Shown here: one piece after another, positions 14,104 through 19,707 of the stretch
Layout: each line of letters opens with the position of its first letter
Position numbering within the stretch: position 1 is the stretch's first letter
Origin: CAMDBL01 sp964498125
GTDB taxonomy: Bacteria > Pseudomonadota > Alphaproteobacteria > Rhizobiales > Hyphomicrobiaceae
NCBI GenBank assembly: GCA_964498125.1
Contig: CAZCGE010000010.1
Coordinates: 1-19,707, forward strand
DNA: 19,707 bases
Reading direction: 5' to 3'
Position numbers and translations under genes: made by a program
Notes under the pieces: model-generated
What the model was told of the DNA's origin: nothing
Database searches by the model: none
What the model saw: the letters and a program-made list of their open reading frames with translations, nothing else

Positions 14104-14969
14104 CCCCCGCCGTCGCCCTGCAGCTTGGCCGCGTCTCGAACCTGCCGACGGTCTGGAGCAACGTGCTGGCGGGCACCGTGCTGGCCGGCGGGCAGCCGTG
14201 GACGACCGCGACGCTGCTCATCGCCATCGCGCTGTCGCTGCTTTACGTCGGCGGCATGTATCTCAACGACGCCTTTGACCGCGAGATCGACGCGCGCGAG
14301 CGGCCCAACCGCCCGATCCCGGCGGGGTTCATCGCCGCCAATACGGTGTTCGCGGCGGGTTTTGGCATGCTGCTCGCCGGTATCGCCATCGTGGCCATGG
14401 CGGCGACGGTGCCGGGCGCATCGTCGCAAGCCGTGCTCGCCAGCGTCGCGCTGGCTGGCGCCATCGTGTTCTACGACTGGGACCACAAGGGTAATGCGCT
14501 GAGCCCATTCTTCATGGGCCTCTGCCGCGTGCTGGCTTATGTCACCGCGGCCTACGCGGCGGTCGCCGCGCCGGGGCCGGCACTCTGGGGCGTCGCCGTC
14601 GTCTGCCTCTCCTATCTCATTGGGTTGACCTACATCGCCAAGCAGGAGGCGCTCGACCAGCTGGGGCGCCTCTGGCCGTTGATGTTCCTGGCGGCTCCCC
14701 TTGTCTATGGTCTGAGCAAGCTCGAGCAAGTGGCAAGCCTGGGTAGCATCATACTGATCGCCCTGACCACATGGATCTTGACGGCGCTTTATTTTCTGAA
14801 ACGCCGGTCGAAGGGCGACGTGCCGCGCGCTGTCGTTAGTCTCATCGCCGGCATTTCGCTGGTCGATGCCTTGTGTCTGGCGCTGGCCGGAGCAACGGGC
14901 GCGGCGGCATTCGCGGTGCTCTGCTTCTTCGCCACGCTGGCGCTGCAGCGATGGATCAGCGGCACGTAA
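14100..14969 (+). CDS. eboC: EboC: UbiA-family prenyltransferase
   Basis: 289-aa integral membrane protein with about eight to nine helices. The first prenyl-diphosphate/Mg site NDAFDREID is at 56-64, followed by RPNRPIPAG. The second acidic motif is YDWDHKGN (125-132), short compared with the DxxxD of ubiquinone-type UbiA but as seen in EboC. GLTYIAKQEA (175-184) is another family stretch. It should transfer a prenyl group to an acceptor made by the preceding enzymes; donor length and acceptor are unknown. Start ATG 14100 overlaps the eboE stop (ATGA); the longer upstream open frame is an eboE shadow. The idi gene in the divergent operon would supply DMAPP for its donor. Confidence 0.9.
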   Translation: MTPAVALQLGRVSNLPTVWSNVLAGTVLAGGQPWTTATLLIAIALSLLYVGGMYLNDAFDREIDARERPNRPIPAGFIAANTVFAAGFGMLLAGIAIVAMAATVPGASSQAVLASVALAGAIVFYDWDHKGNALSPFFMGLCRVLAYVTAAYAAVAAPGPALWGVAVVCLSYLIGLTYIAKQEALDQLGRLWPLMFLAAPLVYGLSKLEQVASLGSIILIALTTWILTALYFLKRRSKGDVPRAVVSLIAGISLVDALCLALAGATGAAAFAVLCFFATLALQRWISGT

Positions 14970-15152
14970 TCACGGCGGCGGTGACAACACACAAATGCCG
15001 GATTGTGCGGCGCGAGATCAATGCGCGGGGATCTGCGTCAATCCCATCGACAGGTTGCATGCAGACAGCTAACGTTAACTTTCTTGCCTGAAGACGCACG
15101 ACCACTGGTAACCTGCAAAAAAGTCCATTGACCAGCATAGGAGGAGACACTC

Positions 15153-16439
15153 ATGCGCCTAGCGTTGAAGAGCGCTGGCATCGTGGCGGCAGCCGTGATG
15201 TCGATAACCGCGCCAGTGAATGCGCAGACGAAAGTGAAACTGCAGGAAGTCGCGGCTGGCCTAATCCACCCGCTGGCCATGGTCTCGATCCCGGATGGCA
15301 CTGACCGCAAGGCGGTGATCGAGCAGCACGGCCAGGTGCGCATCATCGACAAAGCCGGGCGCTTGCTGCCCGATCCGTTCCTCAACATCGAAGGAAAGAT
15401 CATCAAGCTCCATCATTTCTTCGATGAGCGTGGCGTGCTTGGCGTCGCCTTCCATCCCGACTATCGCAACAATGGCAAGTTCTACGTCGCCTACTCGGCG
15501 CCGCTGCGCGGCACTGAGCTCGATCGTCGCCTGTGGTGGTCGCATACCAACGTCGTCTCCGAGTTCCAGGTTACGAAGGCCGACCCGAACAAGGCCGATC
15601 CGAACTCCGAGCGCGTCGTCTCGCAGATCGACTGGCCGCAGTTCAACCACAACGGCCATTGGATCGGCTTCGGTCCCGACGGCATGCTCTACATCTCCTC
15701 CGGCGATGGCGGCTACGCCAACGACTGGGGCATCGGCCACGACGTCATGGGCGGCAACGGCCAGGACATGACCTCCGTCAATGGCAAGATGTTGCGCATC
15801 GACGTCAACAAACCCGACGGCATCCCCGCCGACAATCCGTTTGTCGGCACCGCCAATGCCAAGCCGCAGATCTGGGCCCTCGGCCTGCGCAATCCGTGGC
15901 GTTGCTCGTTCGACATGGGCGGCGATCGCGCGCTCTATTGCGGCGACGTGCAGCAGAACTCGTGGGAAGAAGTCAGCATCATCACCAGGGGCAGCAACCT
16001 GGGCTGGCGCAAGATGGAAGGCGACAAGTGCTTCGACTACCAGAAGCCCGACAACCATCCCGCCAACTGCGACAAGACCGGCCTGACGCCGCCGATCATG
16101 GTTTACGCCAACTGCACCGCGGTGAAGCAGAACTGCATGGGGATCTCGATCACCGGCGGCTACGTCTATCGCGGCCCGCATCAGGCGTGGCAGGGCAAGT
16201 ACTTCTTCGGCGACTGGTCGAAGTCGTTCGGCGCCATGGACGGCCAGATCTTCCTTGGTTCAAAGGCTGCCGATGGCAAGTGGAGCATGGAGAAAGTTAC
16301 AGTCGACGGCATGACCTCGGTGCCCTACATTCTGGCTTTCGCGCAGGACGACAAGGGCGAGGTCTATGCCCTGACCAGCATCTCGACGGGTCCGGTCGGC
16401 GGCCACGACAAGATCTACAAGATCGTGCCGGCCAACTGA
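15153..16439 (+). CDS. Exported PQQ-dependent sugar dehydrogenase (glucose/sorbosone dehydrogenase family)
   Basis: 428 aa. AGGAGG lies 8 nt before ATG 15153. Signal peptide residues 1-24 (cleavage after VNA), then a beta-propeller of the soluble PQQ glucose dehydrogenase/L-sorbosone dehydrogenase type. Family motifs: DERGVLGVAFHPDY (91-104), FNHNGHWIGFGPDGMLY and SSGDGG, ALGLRNPWRCSFD, SNLGWRKMEG and ITGGYVYRG. It should oxidise a sugar or polyol in the periplasm with PQQ or another bound cofactor and pass electrons on. A cytochrome c gene 86 bases downstream, after a terminator, is the natural acceptor. It follows eboC by 183 bases with its own leader, so whether it belongs to the ebo system is only an inference. 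Confidence 0.88.
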   Translation: MRLALKSAGIVAAAVMSITAPVNAQTKVKLQEVAAGLIHPLAMVSIPDGTDRKAVIEQHGQVRIIDKAGRLLPDPFLNIEGKIIKLHHFFDERGVLGVAFHPDYRNNGKFYVAYSAPLRGTELDRRLWWSHTNVVSEFQVTKADPNKADPNSERVVSQIDWPQFNHNGHWIGFGPDGMLYISSGDGGYANDWGIGHDVMGGNGQDMTSVNGKMLRIDVNKPDGIPADNPFVGTANAKPQIWALGLRNPWRCSFDMGGDRALYCGDVQQNSWEEVSIITRGSNLGWRKMEGDKCFDYQKPDNHPANCDKTGLTPPIMVYANCTAVKQNCMGISITGGYVYRGPHQAWQGKYFFGDWSKSFGAMDGQIFLGSKAADGKWSMEKVTVDGMTSVPYILAFAQDDKGEVYALTSISTGPVGGHDKIYKIVPAN

Positions 16440-16463
16440 TCCGGCTCGCGACGTGACATTGTG

Positions 16464-16492
16464 GGGAGGCAGCACAAGCTGCCTCCCTTTTT
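16464..16492 (+). terminator. Intrinsic terminator between dehydrogenase and cytochrome c genes
   Basis: A perfect 10-bp stem GGGAGGCAGC/GCTGCCTCCC with loop ACAA and a TTTTT run. It starts 25 bases after the dehydrogenase stop. Partial read-through would set a lower level of the cytochrome c. Confidence 0.93.
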
Positions 16493-16525
16493 CCATGTGG
16501 CCGCGGCTGCGAACCGGAGTACGGA

Positions 16526-16918
16526 ATGCGCCGATATCTGATCATAACAGTCGTGCTGGCCGGGCTCATGGCATGGTGTCAGTCCGCCGCCGTGGCCCAG
16601 ACGGTGACACCGGCTGCCGCGACGGACAAGGACGAGCCGCGCGATCCGGCGCCGCCGCTGCCGACCGAAACCCTGAAGAATGCCGGGACCATCGCCAAGG
16701 GCGAGAAGCTATGGCAGGAGCAGTGTACGCATTGCCATGGCTCCAAAGCCTATCCGGGCAAGGCGCCGAAACTGCAGCCGCGCACCTACAAGCCCGAGTA
16801 CGTCTGGGACCGGATCCACAACGGCTTTCGCGCCATGCCGCCCTGGAAAGACGTCTACAAACCCGACGAGGTCGTGGCCCTTGTCGCTTATATCCTGAGC
16901 GACGAGTTTTTTCCCTGA
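16526..16918 (+). CDS. Exported monohaem c-type cytochrome
   Basis: 130 aa. Signal peptide 1-24 (MRRYLIITVVLAGLMAWCQS..., cleavage after AVA), a Pro/Ala linker to about 50, then one class I cytochrome c domain. The haem-binding motif CTHCH is at 67-71. Met104 in FRAMPPW is the likely sixth ligand, followed by the C-terminal helix EVVALVAYILSDEF. It acts in the periplasm as an electron carrier. Adjacent PQQ dehydrogenases commonly donate to such cytochromes, so the pair probably forms a short respiratory branch. It is separated from the dehydrogenase by an intrinsic terminator; no second strong promoter was recognised, so expression may depend on read-through. Confidence 0.93.
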   Translation: MRRYLIITVVLAGLMAWCQSAAVAQTVTPAAATDKDEPRDPAPPLPTETLKNAGTIAKGEKLWQEQCTHCHGSKAYPGKAPKLQPRTYKPEYVWDRIHNGFRAMPPWKDVYKPDEVVALVAYILSDEFFP

Positions 16919-17393
16919 ACTGAGCCGCGCCGCATGATGGGCCGCGTTTCGCCGGAACCGAGGGGCAGGTTCGACCGAGCGGATTGCAAGAGCAAGCTGA
17001 GGAGGGACATCATGACTTGTGATGCCATCGGCCTGCAGGCGAAGCGCGCCGCTTCTGACCCGCGTCGTGCGCTCCGACCTCGGCCTCCGGATGCCGGCCT
17101 ACCGTTTGACATTGCGTCGGCTTTCGGATCAAATTTGCCATCGGATGGTTAGCGTCTGCGACGCGATTGGCCCCTCGCGTCAGCTGCCTGACGGACGGTA
17201 TCAGAACGCTGCGGCCATCGCCAAGGCTGCGGGGGGGCTCTTCGTATACAACGAACGAACCCGCTCTCGCGGGAGAGTGTTGAGACGAAAGGCTGTGCCT
17301 GAAGCGGGTCGGGCGGCACGGTAACGGAATGGGAAGCATCCCGTCTTGAGGATCAAGGGGTTCTGAACCTCACCTCGAGCCCAGGAGCTTCCC
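16919..17393. other. Decayed or non-coding stretch
   Basis: No confident gene. A frame from ATG 17012 has a good Shine-Dalgarno (GGAGGG, 6-7 nt) but gives only 46 residues without recognisable features, so it may be the start of a lost gene. A hairpin CCCGC-TCTC-GCGGG (17260-17273) lies in sequence of the kind dispersed between genes in some alphaproteobacteria; it lacks a T-run. Confidence 0.45.
17012..17152 (+). CDS. Possible 46-aa ORF or truncated gene start
   Basis: ATG 17012 is preceded by GAGGAGGG at good spacing, which is the main support. The 46-residue product (MTCDAIGLQAKRAASDPRRA...) matches no family known to me, has no signal or membrane segment, and is rich in Arg, Pro and Ala, as random GC-rich frames are. 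It lies in a region with mobile-element debris, so a gene truncated after its first codons is as likely as a real small protein. Confidence 0.15.
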   Translation: MTCDAIGLQAKRAASDPRRALRPRPPDAGLPFDIASAFGSNLPSDG

Positions 17394-17423
17394 ATGACGG
17401 ACAGACCTATCAGCCCGCTGCGG
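17394..17423 (+). pseudogene. 5' stub of an IS91-associated tyrosine recombinase
   Basis: ATG 17394 (AGGAG 6 nt upstream) encodes MTDRPISPLR, which I recognise as the exact opening of the phage-integrase-like recombinase carried by IS91-family elements. The match stops after ten codons, and the frame runs on as unrelated sequence to a TAA in the AT-rich stretch near 17495. This is the same type of recombinase whose C-terminus survives at 139-339, in the same orientation. Confidence 0.55.
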
Positions 17424-17702
17424 TCATGCTGCAAGCATGCCCAGAACACGCAATCACTCAGTCAGCTCAGCAGGGCGATTAAATTAACCATGACTTAATG
17501 ACTGTTTTGAACTGAACCGTGAAAAGCGGTACTACAAGGACCAAGGTACCCCATGGAACACGGAATCTTAGGGGACCAAAGTACCTCAGGGAACCAAGGC
17601 GCCTCGGGGAACGAGGTGTGGAAATACCGAAGTACGCTAAGGAAATCGCATTCGCGGATTGCTGGCGGCTTAGAAGCTTTGCGGGGAGCTTAGAAGCGTG
17701 TT
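17424..17702. other. Leader region of the polysaccharide locus
   Basis: The stretch around 17478-17510 is markedly AT-rich (TTAAATTAACC...ACTTAATG) and looks like promoter DNA for the sugar transferase. TTGAAC (17507-17512) with TACTAC 17 bases on is a weak sigma70-like pair. Downstream come degenerate 17-18-nt repeats, and a 10-mer GCTTAGAAGC occurs twice, 20 bases apart (17668 and 17688), just before the gene. Confidence 0.4.
17538..17621 (+). repeat. Degenerate 17-18-nt tandem repeat in leader
   Basis: Five imperfect units, each opening with GGRA(C): at 17538, 17555, 17572, 17589 and 17607. The clearest pair is GGGACCAAAGTACCTCA and GGGAACCAAGGCGCCTCG. The last two units can fold as a hairpin CGCCTCG/CGAGGTG (17600-17606 with 17612-17618). 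Confidence 0.5.
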
Positions 17703-19181
17703 ATGGTGGCTACTGATTATTGTGCAAGCCATGAAAACGGCGCTACCGCTTCCCTACTTGGAAGAGCACCGCCGGTAACACGAAGCAACATCTCAGCTCG
17801 AATGATTGGGGATGTTCTCGGCCTGACCGAGATGGCAGGCATCATTACCTCCAGCGTTATTGCGAAGCACGCCTATATTGTACTGTTTCTCGACGACACG
17901 TCGCGGACACAACCCTATCTGTTTGTAGGTATCGCGTGTGCTCTTTTGTATCATTATGTTGCCAGAGCGAAGGGGCTTAACGGGATCGCCTCCCTGCAGC
18001 GCGGCTCACTCGAATGGCGACCCGTTCTGGGGTCGCTGGCGCTTGCTTTCCTCAGTTTGATCGCGATAGCTTATGTGTTCAAGGTCTCAGCTGATTTCTC
18101 ACGCGGCTGGCTGATCACGTGGTTCGTCCTGTCGTACGCGGTGCTCATTGCCGGGCGTGCGCTGCTGCATTACCTCCGGCTTTGGCTCACCAATAAGGGC
18201 GAGTTCCGGCGGCGTGTCGCCGTTGCTTGCGTCGGGCGCCCGACGCAGAGCATGCTGGAGGCCGTCGCGCGCGAACCGAGCACGCGGCTGGTTGCGGTCT
18301 TCCAGATCGATCCAGCCCGGATTGCTGAGCACGCGAATGACTCGACCATCTCCATTATACCCACCGCGGACCTGGTGGTGGCCGCAAAACAGCATGATAT
18401 CGACGAGCTTATCGTCCACGTTCCAAGGCTGAAAGATGAACAATTATCGCACATTATAGATGAACTAAAAGTCCTTCCGGTCGACATCTGGCTCAGCATG
18501 AGCGACGAAGAGGTGGATCTGCCGATCTATGGGTTCAGGCGGCTTGGCAAGATCAATCTCTTGCAGGTCGGCCTGAGGCCGATCGATGGGTGGGGGCTCT
18601 TGGCCAAGCAGGTGATCGATTACACCTTGGCGGGCATCGCTGTGCTGGCGTTGCTGCCCTTGTTCCTGCTCATTGGCGTCGCCATAAAGCTCGACACTCG
18701 GGGTCCGGTGCTATTCAGGCAACGCCGGCATGGCTGTAACGAGCATGAAATCGTCGTGATAAAATTTCGTACGATGACAGATGCGGAGGAGGGCGGCAAC
18801 GTTCGGCAGGCCACGAAGAACGATCCGCGGGTCACGCGCGTCGGGCGTTTTCTGCGCAAGACAAGCCTCGACGAACTCCCGCAACTCATCAACGTATTGC
18901 GCGGTGAAATGTCGCTCGTCGGACCTCGACCACATGCGCTTGTCCATAACGACTACTATCGCTCACGCGTCGGCAGCTATGCCAATCGGCACAAAGTCAA
19001 ACCCGGAATTACCGGCATGGCGCAGATCAATGGCTTGAGGGGTGAGACGGATACGTCGGAGAAAATGCGACGGCGTGTCGAGATGGACATCTACTACATC
19101 GACAACTGGTCGCTTTGGCTCGACTGCAAGATTCTTGTGCTTACCCCAATTTATGGTTTTGTGCACCGTAACGCGTTCTGA
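17703..19181 (+). CDS. Undecaprenyl-phosphate sugar phosphotransferase (exopolysaccharide priming enzyme)
   Basis: 492-aa polyprenyl-phosphate hexose-1-phosphate transferase, WcaJ/GumD type. The N-terminal part has several membrane helices (about 36-62, 72-88, 107-127, 136-155). The middle (about 170-270) is the Rossmann-like CoA-binding-type domain. A further hydrophobic segment at 305-330 leads into the catalytic bacterial sugar transferase domain: LFRQRRHGCNEHEIVVIKFRTM (338-358), KTSLDELPQLINVLRGEMSLVGPRP (386-410) with the catalytic pair Asp390-Glu391, and KPGITGMAQINGLRG. It loads the first sugar phosphate on undecaprenyl phosphate at the inner membrane. The start is uncertain: the GGGGAG is about 15 nt from ATG 17703, and Met34 is an alternative. 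A likely flippase gene follows. Confidence 0.92.
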   Translation: MVATDYCASHENGATASLLGRAPPVTRSNISARMIGDVLGLTEMAGIITSSVIAKHAYIVLFLDDTSRTQPYLFVGIACALLYHYVARAKGLNGIASLQRGSLEWRPVLGSLALAFLSLIAIAYVFKVSADFSRGWLITWFVLSYAVLIAGRALLHYLRLWLTNKGEFRRRVAVACVGRPTQSMLEAVAREPSTRLVAVFQIDPARIAEHANDSTISIIPTADLVVAAKQHDIDELIVHVPRLKDEQLSHIIDELKVLPVDIWLSMSDEEVDLPIYGFRRLGKINLLQVGLRPIDGWGLLAKQVIDYTLAGIAVLALLPLFLLIGVAIKLDTRGPVLFRQRRHGCNEHEIVVIKFRTMTDAEEGGNVRQATKNDPRVTRVGRFLRKTSLDELPQLINVLRGEMSLVGPRPHALVHNDYYRSRVGSYANRHKVKPGITGMAQINGLRGETDTSEKMRRRVEMDIYYIDNWSLWLDCKILVLTPIYGFVHRNAF

Positions 19182-19492
19182 TCTTCAACCCCATGTGGTC
19201 GACAAGCGTGGCTGGACGCGGAAACACAAGCAACAAATCTGGATCTTGCCGAAAGGGCATGATGCCGATGGTTGATACGAAAAACGGATTAGTGTTAACG
19301 CCGTATTTGCATGTCGTCCAACGTCATGTGGAACTGATTGTGCATGTGAGGCCGTCATGAAGACACATCTTGATACCCTTCTGCCTGTGCTCAAGCACAT
19401 CCGTGGCAGCCAATTGCAGTGGAGGCTCCAGGGCCGATGCCGCCTTTTGGCAACGTCGGATCTGTCCAAACGGAAATTGTGATCGCGTCGCC
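19182..19492. other. Gap between sugar transferase and flippase
   Basis: 311 bases without a supportable gene on either strand. I see no intrinsic terminator and no good promoter. Confidence 0.5.
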
Positions 19493-19707
19493 ATGACCGA
19501 AGCACCTGAAAATCGCACAGGGTCCGGCCTGCATCACTGGGTGTTGAAGCTCCATGAGCTGAGACGGATCCTCACTGTGCCGCGCGCATGGCTGGTGCGC
19601 TACGTCAGCTCGACCGGCAGCATGACGATTGGGCTCGTCGCCCACACAGTTGGCTTCGTCGTGCTGGCCCAGACGCTTGGCGCTGCCCAATTTGGCGTTC
19701 TAGCCAT
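19493..19707 (+). CDS. N-terminus of a likely polysaccharide flippase (cut by window end)
   Basis: An open frame of 71 codons starts at ATG 19493 and runs off the window. A charged cytoplasmic stretch of about 40 residues (MTEAPENRTGSGLHH...) is followed by RYVSSTGSMTIGLVAHTVGF and VVLAQTLGAAQFGVLA. The pattern of a first helix followed by a LGAAQFG-like turn is typical of Wzx/oligosaccharide flippases of the MOP superfamily, which move lipid-linked sugars across the inner membrane. It fits the priming glycosyltransferase next to it. Only the first helix is seen, so the family is a reasoned guess. The start lacks a strong Shine-Dalgarno. Confidence 0.6.
   Translation, partial: MTEAPENRTGSGLHHWVLKLHELRRILTVPRAWLVRYVSSTGSMTIGLVAHTVGFVVLAQTLGAAQFGVLA

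Noticed and set aside
15070..15077. Palindrome TAACGTTA upstream of the dehydrogenase gene
   Set aside because: An 8-bp palindrome is too short to call an operator without a second copy or conservation.
17538..17621. CRISPR array
   Set aside because: Units are 17-18 nt, degenerate and contiguous without spacers, and no cas genes are present.

Overview
This window reads like a GC-rich alphaproteobacterial chromosome, probably Hyphomicrobiales or Rhodospirillales. That is inferred from base composition, codon use and gene families, and no rRNA or other phylogenetic marker is present. Its core is a complete set of the six ebo genes (eboA-F). This cluster is conserved but poorly understood. It is known from cyanobacteria, where it is tied to export of a scytonemin precursor to the periplasm, and from an algal endosymbiont and scattered proteobacteria. 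Here it is split and expanded.

Layout. (1) 1-912 is a graveyard of mobile DNA. It holds the 3' end of a group II intron lying inside a tyrosine recombinase gene of an IS91-type element, a 16-codon stub of that element's transposase, and, facing it, a second tyrosine recombinase gene broken by an amber codon and a truncation. (2) 1107-2931 (+) is eboA-eboB. (3) 3299-8963 separates the two ebo halves. It holds a quinone-oxidoreductase-like gene divergent from a TetR regulator with two clear palindromic operators, an exported cyclase-family hydrolase, and a polytopic membrane protein coupled to a selenium-binding protein (SBP56/methanethiol oxidase family). (4) 9130-11436 (-) is eboF, a TMEM220-like membrane protein and idi (IPP isomerase), probably one operon. 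(5) 11437-11683 is a divergent promoter region with a GGCTTGT tandem repeat running into a good sigma70 -35 box. (6) 11684-14969 (+) is eboD-eboE-eboC with ATGA overlaps. (7) 15153-16918 (+) is an exported PQQ-type sugar dehydrogenase, a perfect intrinsic terminator, and an exported cytochrome c. (8) 16919-17702 is non-coding or decayed DNA with a 10-codon stub of an IS91-associated recombinase and a degenerate tandem-repeat leader. (9) 17703 to the end opens a polysaccharide locus: an undecaprenyl-phosphate sugar transferase and the start of a likely flippase.

How it may work together (inference). EboD is a sugar-phosphate-cyclase homologue, EboE a TIM-barrel isomerase-like protein, EboC a UbiA prenyltransferase, EboF a phosphatase-superfamily protein and EboB a TatD-like hydrolase. 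Adding idi inside the eboF operon fits a product carrying an isoprenoid. The PQQ dehydrogenase/cytochrome c pair directly behind eboC could oxidise a sugar- or cyclitol-like product in the periplasm. None of this chemistry can be proven from sequence.
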